Below are positions 24,142-32,279 of a DNA stretch of 64,000 bases, piece after piece. The notes under the pieces were generated by a model that saw nothing but the letters and a program-made list of their open reading frames with translations, did not search any database and was not told the origin of the DNA. Numbering within the stretch: the first letter of the stretch is position 1; each line of letters opens with the position of its first letter. Both the position numbers and the translations under genes were made by a program. This stretch comes from Paenibacillus sp. MSJ-34 (GTDB taxonomy: Bacteria; Bacillota; Bacilli; Paenibacillales; Paenibacillaceae): NCBI RefSeq assembly GCF_018918005.1, contig NZ_JAHLPR010000003.1, positions 62,001-126,000 of the forward strand, written 5' to 3'.

Positions 24142-25623
24142 TTAAACCGATGCTTCCGCTTCATATTCCCGCCAAGCTTCCGCCATGATCCGAACGCCCC
24201 GCTCAAGCTGCTCGTCCACCAAATGGGCAAAGCCGAAACATGCCGCAGGATGACCGCCCTCCAACTGATATCTTCGGCCGTCGCTCCATATGACGCCCTT
24301 GGCTTCGGCAAGGCTGCCCCATCGCTCGTAAGCTTCGGCCGAATGACGCCATACGCCGTATATATGCAGTCCGGCGTCGCATGGAACGATATCGAACAAA
24401 TCGGCGGCCATCTCCTGCAGCGCTTTGTACAATACGGCGTATTTTCTGCCGTAAATCCGCTTCATTCTGCGCAAGTGGCGTTCGTAATGGCCCGATTTCA
24501 TAAACGCGGCGAGGGCACGCTGCTCCAGCAGCGATGACGGATACGGCTCGTATAAATGCTTCGCGCGGTTCATCGGTTCGACCAGCCCCGGCGGAAGCAC
24601 CGCGTAACCGATGCGCAAGTCGGGATACATCGTCTTGGAGAACGTGCCGACATATACGACGCAGCCTTGGCTGTCCAACGTTTTCAACGGTTCGATCGGC
24701 CGTCCTCCGTAACGGAATTCGCTGTCGTAATCATCCTCGACGATGATCGCCTTCCTGCCGGCCGCCCATGTCAGCAGCTGTCTTCTTCGTTCCAACGGAA
24801 GCACCGCCCCTGTCGGGAAATGCCGGCTCGGCGTCACGAACAGTAGATTGGCGTTCCAGTCGTCCGGCACGATTCCGTTCCCGTCCACCCGGCCCTTTAC
24901 GATATTGCCGCCAAACATGCGAACAGCCCTTGCGGTGCCGGGATAACAAGGATTCTCTATCACAACCGGGTCCCCTTCGTTCACCAATAATTGCGCGAGC
25001 AATGCGATCGCCTGCATCGACCCGTTGTATATGCAAATATGCTCGGCAGGCGCCGCGATGCCGCGCATTCTGCGCAAATGATGAGAAATCGCTTGCCGGA
25101 GCGGCAAATGCCCGAATGGATGGAGAGAATCCGTCCCGCTTTGGCGCAGCGTTCGCCTTACCTCGGCATAGAGCGCCCGGTTCCATTCGTCCGCCGGAAA
25201 ATGATCCGTAGAAATATGCCATGCTTGGAGATCAACCTTTCCCTTTCCCGTTCGGTCATGCATTCCCGCAGCAGCGCGGCTTCCGTGATACGACGGCATG
25301 ACGGCTACCCGTTTGCCCCAATCCGACATGGAGATTTCCGCTTGTTCGACAACAGCGGAGGAGGAAGCGGGCGAGCGGTAGCTGACGAACGTCCCTCTGC
25401 CCACTTCGGCCGCGACAAAGCCTTCCGATAGCAGCATCTCGTACACTTGATTGACGCTCCCTCGCGAAACCTCGTATAATTTCGCCATTTCGCGGCTGGA
25501 GGGCAGCTTCGTTCCATAGGGAACCGTCCCGCTCACAATCGCCGTGCGCATCGCATGATACAAAGCCAAATATTTATAGCGGTATTCCCGTAAATACGAA
25601 TCGAAAGGGATATAAAAATCCAT
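24142..25623 (-). CDS. MocR/PdxR family transcriptional regulator (GntR HTH plus aminotransferase domain)
   Basis: A 493-residue protein. The start is the ATG at 25623, with AGGAGG seven bases upstream. Residues 1-80 are a GntR winged helix (TKLPSSREMAKLYEVSRGSVNQ). The rest is a fold-type I aminotransferase domain with VEDDYDSEFRY and the PLP-lysine segment VGTFSKTMYPDLRIGY. MocR proteins use PLP as a ligand and often control PLP, GABA or taurine genes. It is divergent from a pyridoxamine-oxidase-like flavin protein gene at 25749, its likely target. The intergenic region carries repeated TTGG-type boxes that may be the operator. Confidence 0.9.
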   Translation of the reverse strand: MDFYIPFDSYLREYRYKYLALYHAMRTAIVSGTVPYGTKLPSSREMAKLYEVSRGSVNQVYEMLLSEGFVAAEVGRGTFVSYRSPASSSAVVEQAEISMSDWGKRVAVMPSYHGSRAAAGMHDRTGKGKVDLQAWHISTDHFPADEWNRALYAEVRRTLRQSGTDSLHPFGHLPLRQAISHHLRRMRGIAAPAEHICIYNGSMQAIALLAQLLVNEGDPVVIENPCYPGTARAVRMFGGNIVKGRVDGNGIVPDDWNANLLFVTPSRHFPTGAVLPLERRRQLLTWAAGRKAIIVEDDYDSEFRYGGRPIEPLKTLDSQGCVVYVGTFSKTMYPDLRIGYAVLPPGLVEPMNRAKHLYEPYPSSLLEQRALAAFMKSGHYERHLRRMKRIYGRKYAVLYKALQEMAADLFDIVPCDAGLHIYGVWRHSAEAYERWGSLAEAKGVIWSDGRRYQLEGGHPAACFGFAHLVDEQLERGVRIMAEAWREYEAEASV

Positions 25624-25653
25624 TGAATCGCCTCCTGTCAAATAAGCCGGATC

Positions 25654-25685
25654 ATTGGTCCAATAATTCCACTGTAAATTGGATC
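25654..25685. promoter_or_regulatory. Candidate MocR operator between divergent genes
   Basis: ATTGGTCC (25654-25661) and ATTGGATC (25678-25685) are near-identical direct repeats 24 bases apart. The first is also half of the palindrome ATTGGTCCAAT. They sit in the 125-nt divergent gap, where MocR-type regulators normally bind direct repeats. Confidence 0.4.
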
Positions 25686-25748
25686 TTTTTTATTGTCAAC
25701 AAACCGACTATTCTAGGAGAATATCAAAATCGACAGGAGATGAATCCC

Positions 25749-26363
25749 ATGCGCAGAAAAGAATTTTCCATTGCGGAGCGGCAGGAAATCGATACGTTTT
25801 TGGCGGAAATGAGCTGCGGTTTTTTAGGTACGATCGGGGAAGACGGGTGGCCGAGAGTCACCCCGTTGAATTTCGTGCATACGGACGATGCGGTCTATTT
25901 TCACGGCAGCAAGATCGGAGAGAAGATGGAACATTTGCGGCTCCATCCGAACGTGACATTCGCTGTAGCCAAAGAATATGCCATTATCCCTTCCTACTTT
26001 TCCGATCCGAAGCTCGCCTGCCCGGCAACGTCTTATTTTAAATCCGTGCTGTTCAAAGGAACGGCGCAAGCCGTCGACGATTTGGCGGAGAAGGCGCGAA
26101 GCTTAACCGCCTTTATGGAGAAATTGCAGCCCGAAGGCGGATATGAGCCGATCGATCCGGACGATGCCGATTATGCTAAACAACTGCGCGGCGTTGCCGT
26201 TGTCAAAATATGCGTGGAGTCGGTCAGCGCCAAGTTTAAATTCGGCCAAAATATGAAGGAACCCCGTTTCGATAAAGTTGTCGCAGGATTGGAGCAGAGA
26301 CAGGAACCGCTGGACGCCGCCACAATCGAATTGATGAAGCGATACTGTCCGCATCATAAATGA
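25749..26363 (+). CDS. Pyridoxamine 5'-phosphate oxidase-like flavin protein
   Basis: A 204-residue protein. The ATG at 25749 is preceded by AGGAG at nine bases; an ATG three codons earlier overlaps that site. It has the split-barrel flavin fold: CGFLGTIGEDGWPRVTPLNFVHTDDAVYF, then HGSKIGEKMEHLRLHPNVTF. Such proteins bind FMN, F420 or haem. The family name does not prove PNP oxidase activity, and the short length with a C-terminal extension resembles the general stress/flavin-nucleotide-binding subgroup. Its divergent pairing with a MocR regulator supports regulation by PLP status (inference). Confidence 0.82.
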   Translation: MRRKEFSIAERQEIDTFLAEMSCGFLGTIGEDGWPRVTPLNFVHTDDAVYFHGSKIGEKMEHLRLHPNVTFAVAKEYAIIPSYFSDPKLACPATSYFKSVLFKGTAQAVDDLAEKARSLTAFMEKLQPEGGYEPIDPDDADYAKQLRGVAVVKICVESVSAKFKFGQNMKEPRFDKVVAGLEQRQEPLDAATIELMKRYCPHHK

Positions 26364-26452
26364 CATCATCGTCACTGCGCCGGCCAGCAGTTTGGAGCGC
26401 GTTTTTCCCGATCCGCCCATCCTTTATGAATCTATTGCCGTCTAGAATGTAA

Positions 26453-26482
26453 GTGACACCGCATTTGCAAAAATGATATAAT
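26453..26482 (+). promoter_or_regulatory. Sigma-A promoter of the aminotransferase gene
   Basis: GTGACA and TATAAT are separated by 18 bases, and TGA precedes the -10 box, giving an extended -10. It lies 56 bases before the start codon at 26538. Confidence 0.65.
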
Positions 26483-26537
26483 TCGGATACAAGCGATGGG
26501 AAACTAAAAACCAAGATTTTGGAAGGGATGGCATGAG

Positions 26538-27833
26538 ATGAATCCACTGGCTCAGCAGTTGAACGACACCATTCAACGCGAAAATGCAAATGTGTATGCG
26601 ATGTTGTCACAGTTGGGAAAGGACATTTATTTTCCGAAAGAAGGCATTTTAAGCCAATCGGCGGAAGCGGCGAGCAAAGCGAAAAAATACAATGCCACGA
26701 TCGGGATCGCGACGGAGGGCAACGCTCCGATGCACCTGAAGGTGATCCAAGATACATTATCCGCGTATCAACCGAAAGATTTGTATCCGTATGCTCCTCC
26801 TGCGGGAAAACCGGAATTGCGGGCGGCTTGGCGCAAGAAGATGATTCAGGAAAATCCGGCGCTTGAAAATAAATCGTTCGGCAATCCGATCGTTACCAAT
26901 GCGCTCACGCACGGTTTAAGCGTCGTGGCCGATTTGTTCGCCGAGACGGGCGACGCGGTCATTTTCCCGGATAAAAATTGGGAGAATTACGAGTTGACGT
27001 TCGGCATTCGCCGCGGCGCGCAAATCGTTAATTTCCCGCTGTATAACGAGCGCAATCGATTTAACAGCGAGGGGCTGCGTCAAGCGCTGCTGGCGCAGAA
27101 GGATAAAGGCAAAGCCATCCTCGTGCTTAACTTCCCGAACAATCCGACGGGCTATACGCCAGGCCCGCAGGAGGGCGATGAAATCGTAGCGGCCATCCTT
27201 GACGCGGCCGAAGCGGGAATCAAAGTCGTCGCGGTGACGGACGATGCGTACTTTGGCCTCTTCTTCGAGGATTCGCTGCATCAATCGTTGTTCGGCAAGC
27301 TGGCCGGACTCCATCCGAACATCCTGCCGGTGAAAGTCGACGGCGCGACGAAAGAAGAATACGTCTGGGGGTTCCGCGTCGGATTCATTACGTTCGCGGC
27401 CGAGTCCGAAGCGATCCTTAGCGCGTTGGAACAAAAAACGATCGGCATCATTCGCGCTACCGTATCCAGTTGCTCGCATCCGTCGCAAACGTTCGTCCTT
27501 CAAGCATTGAACGCTCCCGAATTCGAAGAGCAGAAACGCGAGAAATTCGAAATTATGAAAGGCCGCGCCAATCGCGTCAAATCGCTGCTTGACAGCGGCA
27601 AGTACGACGAGGCGTGGGACTACTATCCGTTCAATTCCGGATATTTCATGTGCCTGAAGCTGAAAACGATTGACGCCGAAACACTGCGCACGCATTTGCT
27701 CGATCGATACGGCATCGGCACGATCGCCTTGGGCGAAACCGATCTTCGCGTCGCCTTCTCCTGCATCGAGGAGGAGTATTTGGACGAATTGTTCGATACG
27801 ATCTACCAAGGCGTGCGCGATTTGACGAAATAA
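26538..27833 (+). CDS. Class I/II PLP-dependent aminotransferase
   Basis: A 431-residue fold-type I enzyme. Recognisable parts are NALTHGLSVVADLF (cofactor-ring region), LNFPNNPTGYTPG, VAVTDDAYFGLFFED and a conserved Arg near LRVAFSCIEEE. The PLP-lysine should be in the DGATKEEYVWGFRVGF segment, where K-E-E-Y replaces the more usual S-K form; the Lys is present. It probably transfers amino groups between an amino acid and a 2-oxo acid. The substrate is not evident, and the subgroup differs from standard aspartate aminotransferase. It has its own promoter and ends at a bidirectional terminator. Confidence 0.85.
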   Translation: MNPLAQQLNDTIQRENANVYAMLSQLGKDIYFPKEGILSQSAEAASKAKKYNATIGIATEGNAPMHLKVIQDTLSAYQPKDLYPYAPPAGKPELRAAWRKKMIQENPALENKSFGNPIVTNALTHGLSVVADLFAETGDAVIFPDKNWENYELTFGIRRGAQIVNFPLYNERNRFNSEGLRQALLAQKDKGKAILVLNFPNNPTGYTPGPQEGDEIVAAILDAAEAGIKVVAVTDDAYFGLFFEDSLHQSLFGKLAGLHPNILPVKVDGATKEEYVWGFRVGFITFAAESEAILSALEQKTIGIIRATVSSCSHPSQTFVLQALNAPEFEEQKREKFEIMKGRANRVKSLLDSGKYDEAWDYYPFNSGYFMCLKLKTIDAETLRTHLLDRYGIGTIALGETDLRVAFSCIEEEYLDELFDTIYQGVRDLTK

Positions 27834-27844
27834 AGCTTGCAACG

Positions 27845-27890
27845 ACAAGGAGTTGCCCTTAGCGGGTTCGCTATCAGGCAACTCCTTTGT
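27845..27890. terminator. Bidirectional terminator between convergent genes
   Basis: ACAAGGAGTTGCC and GGCAACTCCTTTGT are complementary around an 18-20-nt loop, with A-rich and T-rich edges on both sides. It lies in the 63-nt gap between the aminotransferase and the ppsR-like gene and can serve both strands. Confidence 0.8.
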
Positions 27891-27896
27891 TATGTT

Positions 27897-28709
27897 TCAG
27901 TTCAAATATCCTAAAATAATGCCGGCCGTTTCTTCGATCGCTTTATCGGTAACGTCGATGACGGGACAATCCAATTGCGCCGCCAGGACGGAGGCGTATT
28001 CCAACTCTTCTTGAATGCGTTCCATCGTGGCGTAGGCGGAAACGGAAGGCAGCCCCAGCGTCCTGAGACGTTCCGTACGGATCTTGAGCAATTGTCCCGC
28101 ATCCATCGTTAGTACGATCACCCGATTTCGCGGCAAATCGAACAGCTCTTTCGGCGGCTTCACCTCCGGCACGATCGGGAGGTTCGCCGTTTTGTAGCCT
28201 TTATGGCTTAAGAAAATGCTAAGCGGCGTTTTCGACGTCCTTGATACGCCCAGCAATACGATATCGGCTTGCAGCAGCGACGTCGTATCTTTGGCGTCGT
28301 CGCATTTGACCGAAAATTCGATCGCCTCCATCCGGCGAAAATAGTCTTCGTCCATTTGATGGAGCAAGCCCGGCTTGCGCCGCGGCGAATCGTTAAACGT
28401 ATCGATATACGCTTGCATCATCGGACCCATAATATCGACGGCGCGAACGCCCAAACGGATGGCCTCGGCTTTCATCATTTCCCTAAGTTCCGGTTGAACC
28501 AGCGTATAGGCTACAAAACCGCCGTTGCGGCTTACCTCTTCCATAATGGTCCTTATTTCGTCCTCTTGTTTAATATGTCCGATCCGCTGCAGCCGCACGT
28601 CGTGGCCGCTAAATTGCCTCATCGTCGCTTTTACGACGATTTCGGCCGTCTCCCCAACGGAGTCCGAACAAATCGTAATCGTTTGCTGTGGCTTCTGCCC
28701 CATCCGCAT
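27897..28709 (-). CDS. ppsR: PEP synthase / pyruvate phosphate dikinase regulatory protein (YqfL type)
   Basis: A 270-residue protein of the DUF299 family, a bifunctional serine/threonine kinase and pyrophosphorylase acting on pyruvate, phosphate dikinase or PEP synthase. The phosphate-binding loop is GVSRTSKTPLS. The N-terminus ITICSDSVGETAE and the segment NRVIVLTMDAGQLLKIR are characteristic. It lies directly after ccpN, the same order as yqzB-yqfL in B. subtilis, linking control of PEP synthesis to control of gluconeogenic genes. The ATG at 28709 has AAGGGG four bases upstream; a second ATG at 28703 has longer spacing. Confidence 0.92.
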   Translation of the reverse strand: MRMGQKPQQTITICSDSVGETAEIVVKATMRQFSGHDVRLQRIGHIKQEDEIRTIMEEVSRNGGFVAYTLVQPELREMMKAEAIRLGVRAVDIMGPMMQAYIDTFNDSPRRKPGLLHQMDEDYFRRMEAIEFSVKCDDAKDTTSLLQADIVLLGVSRTSKTPLSIFLSHKGYKTANLPIVPEVKPPKELFDLPRNRVIVLTMDAGQLLKIRTERLRTLGLPSVSAYATMERIQEELEYASVLAAQLDCPVIDVTDKAIEETAGIILGYLN

Positions 28710-28736
28710 AGTTCCCCTTTCCCTGTTAGGCTCTCT

Positions 28737-29378
28737 CTATAAATCTGCGCCCATGCGCAATATTAATTTCGTGATCGTCGTTTTCGTCACTCTGCCGACA
28801 ACTTCCCATTTATCCTGCTTATGTTCGTCCGAACGCGAAACGACGACCGGGAGCGTATCGATTTGATGCTCCACCATTTTTTTCGCCGCGTCGATAATAT
28901 GATCTTCGGGAGATATGGTCACGATATTGGGAGTTCGCGTCATCGCGATGCTGACCGGCATGGAAGCGGCATTCGGGTTCCCTAGCGTCACCTTCAGCAA
29001 ATCTTTGCTGGATATAACGCCGAGCAGGATTCCGTCCGCATCCGCCACGATCAATGTTCCCGTATTGCCGAGAAATAAGGATACAACCGCATCGTTGACC
29101 GTTGCCGTCTCCCGAACGATGACCGGCAGCAGTTGTACGTCCTTCACTTTCAAATCCAATTTGAACGGCGCATTGTAAGCCGCCACCGATTTTCCCGGAA
29201 AATATCCCACCTTCGGCTTAGCATCCAAATATCCAAGCATGACTAGAATCGACAAATCCGAACGGATTGTCGGTCTGCTGACGCCCAATTGTTCCGCAAT
29301 TTGCTCTCCGGTGATAGGAGCCTGTTTTTGAACGAGTTGTAATATTTCATATTGGCGTGACGAGAGTTGAATGACCAC
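28737..29378 (-). CDS. ccpN: Transcriptional repressor CcpN
   Basis: A 213-residue protein starting at GTG (29378) after AGGAGTGA. The N-terminal winged helix is clear (ITGEQIAEQLGVSRPTIRSDLSIL), followed by two CBS domains (about 80-140 and 145-205). CcpN represses gluconeogenic genes (gapB, pckA) and the sr1 RNA during glycolytic growth in B. subtilis. Its neighbours fit: ppsR downstream, an SR1P-type gene just upstream, and glpX divergent with a CcpN-like operator. It probably responds to adenine nucleotides and sugar phosphates through the CBS domains (known for the family). Confidence 0.93.
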   Translation of the reverse strand: MVIQLSSRQYEILQLVQKQAPITGEQIAEQLGVSRPTIRSDLSILVMLGYLDAKPKVGYFPGKSVAAYNAPFKLDLKVKDVQLLPVIVRETATVNDAVVSLFLGNTGTLIVADADGILLGVISSKDLLKVTLGNPNAASMPVSIAMTRTPNIVTISPEDHIIDAAKKMVEHQIDTLPVVVSRSDEHKQDKWEVVGRVTKTTITKLILRMGADL

Positions 29379-29489
29379 TCACTCCTAACGATGTTTTCCG
29401 GCGATTCCAAGAAATCGCTTAAACTTATTTTACCAGTACCTTGTTCTTTGTTCTAATGATAATGGAAAAAGCGCCGCTAGACAATCTAT

Positions 29490-29660
29490 TTATCCGACTT
29501 CCAATCGGCTGTCCCGGTCTTTCGCGCAATCTTCCCGATCGCATTCCAAATAGTAAACGACCACTTTCTCGGTATCCATTTCATCAATGACACGATGGCA
29601 CCATTTGCATAAAATAACGCCCAGCTTCAAGCCATGCCCGCTTTTTCCCGAATCGCTCAT
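29490..29660 (-). CDS. SR1P-like GapA-binding small protein
   Basis: A 56-residue protein from an ATG at 29660 with GGGAGGG six bases upstream; a longer in-frame version from 29675 is possible. The core LGVILCKWCHRVIDEMDTEK, followed by VVVYYLECDREDC, matches the SR1P peptide pattern: a hydrophobic start, C-x2-C, an acidic TEK-V segment, then a second Cys pair. In B. subtilis SR1P is encoded on the dual-function SR1 RNA, binds GapA, and is repressed by CcpN. Here the gene sits just upstream of ccpN on the same strand. The N-terminal extension (MSDSGKSGHG) is longer than in B. subtilis. Confidence 0.75.
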   Translation of the reverse strand: MSDSGKSGHGLKLGVILCKWCHRVIDEMDTEKVVVYYLECDREDCAKDRDSRLEVG

Positions 29661-29791
29661 TGAAAGCCCTCCCATGTTTCCTCATTTGTTAAGTTTTGTT
29701 CCGCACCGCTTTCTTGCCTGTTGTCGCAATTGCCTGCTCAAAAGCTCGTACTTCAACATCGGACCATTATGACGTCATATATAACCAAGCA

Positions 29792-29802
29792 TATGACTTA
29801 TA
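29792..29802. promoter_or_regulatory. Possible CcpN site upstream of the SR1P gene
   Basis: TATGACTTATA matches the CcpN consensus TRTGHYATAYW at 10 of 11 positions. It lies about 130-140 bases before the SR1P start codon and 205 bases before glpX, so either gene could be the target. Confidence 0.35.
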
Positions 29803-29917
29803 AATAGTTTTCCCGATACAAAATATTTACACACTCATGTTTTCCATTATTCCCTCCTTCTTCTCGTCCGGCCTGTACCTCGACAAAAATTATGCCGCCT
29901 GTTTTTAAAAATACGGG

Positions 29918-29946
29918 TTGATTTTCATTGATGTATATTATATTAT
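29918..29946 (+). promoter_or_regulatory. Sigma-A promoter of glpX
   Basis: TTGATT and TATTAT are 17 bases apart. Transcription would begin near 29953, giving a leader of about 55 nt. A second -10-like TATAAT at 29984-29989 is too close to the ribosome site to be the start used. Confidence 0.55.
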
Positions 29947-29948
29947 TT

Positions 29949-29982
29949 GTTATAACATATTTCAATGTATATATGACATACT
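29949..29982. promoter_or_regulatory. Candidate CcpN operators at glpX
   Basis: TATGACATACT (29972-29982) matches the published CcpN consensus TRTGHYATAYW at all 11 positions. A weaker match (TATGTTATAAC, 9 of 11) lies on the opposite strand at 29949-29959. Both are at or just after the predicted transcription start, where binding would repress. Confidence 0.6.
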
Positions 29983-30007
29983 ATATAATATCGTGGAGGG
30001 GAACCAC

Positions 30008-31015
30008 ATGGAGAGACAATTATCTTTAGAAATCGTACGTGTTACGGAAGCGGCCGCATTGTCCGCATCGCAATGGATCGGAAGGGGACTCAAGAACGAG
30101 GCGGACGAAGCCGCTACCGCTTCGATGCGGCAAATGTTCAATTCCGTTGCGATCCAAGGCAGAGTCGTCATCGGCGAAGGCGAGATGGACGAAGCCCCGA
30201 TGCTGTATGTGGGCGAGAAGCTGGGATGCGGCGACGGCCCGGCCGTCGATATTGCCGTCGATCCCGTCGAAGGCACCGAGCTTGTATCGAAAGGCGGAAA
30301 CGGCGCGCTTGCCGTCGTGGCGATTGCCGACCAAGGCAATTTGCTGCATGCGCCGGACATGTACATGCAGAAACTTGCCGTAGGTCCCGCATTGAAGAAT
30401 AAGCTCAGCCTCGACGATCCGCTCGAGCTGACATTGCGCAAAGCCGCGGAACATCTCGGCAAGAAGCTCTCCGAGCTGAACGTTTCCATTCTGGATCGGG
30501 ACCGCCATGCGAACGAAATGAACGTGCTGCGCGACGCCGGCGTCCGCATTCAACTGCTCAGCGCTGGCGATGTTGCGGGCGCCATGGCTCCCGCCTTCGC
30601 CGATACCGGCGTCGATCTGTACGTAGGCTCCGGCGGCGCTCCGGAAGGCGTCCTCGCCGCGGCCGCGCTCTATTGCCTCGGCGGCGAACTGCAAGGGCGG
30701 CTCATGCCGGCCAACGACATTGAGTTGCAGCGCTGTCTCGACATGGGGATCGGCAATCCGTTCAAGACGCTGCGAATGGAAGACATGATCGGCACCGACG
30801 ATGTCATTTTTGCAGCGACCGGCATTACGCCGGGCCATTTCCTCGGCGGCGTGCGCGCTTTGCCGGAAGAGCAGGCGGAGACGCATTCCGTCGTCATGCG
30901 CGCCAAGACGCGCACGATCCGCTTTTTGCGCGCGATTCATTATATGCCGGGAAAGCCGGCTTATGCCCAGTCTGAACGCATTCTGACGGAAGAACAATAC
31001 AGCAACGTCATTTAA
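30008..31015 (+). CDS. glpX: Class II fructose-1,6-bisphosphatase
   Basis: A 335-residue enzyme that hydrolyses fructose-1,6-bisphosphate to fructose-6-phosphate in gluconeogenesis. The lithium-sensitive phosphatase motifs are present: GEGEMDEAPML and DPVEGTELVSKGGNGALAV. Other GlpX blocks are LLSAGDVAGAMAP, YVGSGGAPEGVLAAAALYCLGGELQGRL and FAATGITPGHFL. The ATG at 30008 follows GGAGGGG. It is divergent from the ccpN group and carries CcpN-like sites in its leader, which suggests CcpN represses it when glycolytic sugars are present (inference from the site match). Confidence 0.95.
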   Translation: MERQLSLEIVRVTEAAALSASQWIGRGLKNEADEAATASMRQMFNSVAIQGRVVIGEGEMDEAPMLYVGEKLGCGDGPAVDIAVDPVEGTELVSKGGNGALAVVAIADQGNLLHAPDMYMQKLAVGPALKNKLSLDDPLELTLRKAAEHLGKKLSELNVSILDRDRHANEMNVLRDAGVRIQLLSAGDVAGAMAPAFADTGVDLYVGSGGAPEGVLAAAALYCLGGELQGRLMPANDIELQRCLDMGIGNPFKTLRMEDMIGTDDVIFAATGITPGHFLGGVRALPEEQAETHSVVMRAKTRTIRFLRAIHYMPGKPAYAQSERILTEEQYSNVI

Positions 31016-31082
31016 ACGACTAAGCGCCTGCCAGCGGTTTCCCGCGACAGGCGCTTTCCTTTGAACGGATACGGATATTCCA

Positions 31083-32279
31083 TTATTCGTATCGCAATGA
31101 TTCGATCGGATGCAGCTTCGAAGCTTTGTTCGCCGGATACAAGCCGAAGAAGATGCCGACCGCCGCGGAGAAGCCGAACGCAAGCAAGATCGCCCATAGC
31201 GACACGACGAACGGCCAGCCGGACAGAACCGAGAATAGAAACGCGCAAAACAGCCCTAACAGCGCCCCTGCCGTCCCTCCGATGAACGATAAAATGACCG
31301 CCTCGATCATAAATTGCAGCATAATCGCACCCGGCGTCGCCCCGATCGCTTTGCGGATTCCGATTTCACGCGTCCTTTCCGTAACCGATACGAGCATAAT
31401 GTTCATGACTCCGATGCCGCCGACCAGCAGCGAAATGCCGGCGATCGAGCCGATAATCGTTTGCAGGATCGAGAACGTGCTTGAAACCATCTCCTCGGCC
31501 TCTTTGCCCGTCTGCGTCATATACGCGTTCTCGGAGACGTTATGCTTGTCGGCCAGCCATTTCTTCACGGCTTTGACGGTTTCGTCGATGTTCTCGGGCG
31601 AATTGGCGAGCACTTCCATCGCCTGAAAGCGTTCCGCGCCCCCGTCGCCGGAAGCCGGCATCGCGGCAATCGGCGCAAAACCGGTATACTGCTCGCCGCC
31701 TATGCCGCTCAAAATATTTTTTTGCGGCTTATACACGCCAACGATGCGGAACGTCCCGCCGGATAGAACGATTTTGCGGTTTAGCGCCTGCTTCGCCGAT
31801 CCGAACACTTTCTCGGCGTAATCCGCATCGACTACGATCACTTTCAGCCGGGCGCGCTCCTCCTGGGCGGTAAAAAACCTCCCTGCCGCCAAATCGATAT
31901 TTTGCATTTTAAAGGAATCGGACATCGTCGCCGTTACCGTAAATTTTAATGTATCCTTTTTAAATTTGGTGGTCATGGAATACGGATTGGAGGAGGAAGA
32001 ATAACGGACTCCGTCAAGCTTGCGGACTTCCGTAATGTCGCGCATGCGGATATCGGTATCCCCTTGAACCGATTCCATCGGATTCGCATAGATGACAAAA
32101 TAGCCGTCTTTAAAGTTCGAAACCGCGGATACGATCGACGACTGTCCGGCTTGGCCGATCGACACGACCGTCACAACCGCCGCCACGCCGAACACGATTC
32201 CGATCATCGTCAGAAAGGAACGCAGCTTGTTCAGCCGCAAATTGTCCAATGCAACCAGAACGCTTTCCCAAATACTCAT
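31083..32279 (-). CDS. MacB-type ABC transporter permease (FtsX domain)
   Basis: A 398-residue membrane protein. The ATG at 32279 overlaps the upstream stop in ATGA. One membrane helix near the N-terminus (LRSFLTMIGIVFGVAAVVTV) is followed by a large extracytoplasmic MacB core domain. Three C-terminal helices include LLVGGIGVMNIMLVSVTERTREIGIRKAIGA, the coupling-helix signature of MacB/FtsX permeases. With the ATPase and adaptor genes upstream it forms a tripartite-like exporter, as known for peptide or antibiotic extrusion in Gram-positives. The substrate is unknown. Confidence 0.9.
   Translation of the reverse strand: MSIWESVLVALDNLRLNKLRSFLTMIGIVFGVAAVVTVVSIGQAGQSSIVSAVSNFKDGYFVIYANPMESVQGDTDIRMRDITEVRKLDGVRYSSSSNPYSMTTKFKKDTLKFTVTATMSDSFKMQNIDLAAGRFFTAQEERARLKVIVVDADYAEKVFGSAKQALNRKIVLSGGTFRIVGVYKPQKNILSGIGGEQYTGFAPIAAMPASGDGGAERFQAMEVLANSPENIDETVKAVKKWLADKHNVSENAYMTQTGKEAEEMVSSTFSILQTIIGSIAGISLLVGGIGVMNIMLVSVTERTREIGIRKAIGATPGAIMLQFMIEAVILSFIGGTAGALLGLFCAFLFSVLSGWPFVVSLWAILLAFGFSAAVGIFFGLYPANKASKLHPIESLRYE

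Noticed and set aside
29769-29780. TGACGTCA palindrome upstream of the SR1P gene as a CcpN site
   Set aside because: It matches the CcpN consensus at only 8 of 11 positions. The nearby TATGACTTATA is a better match.
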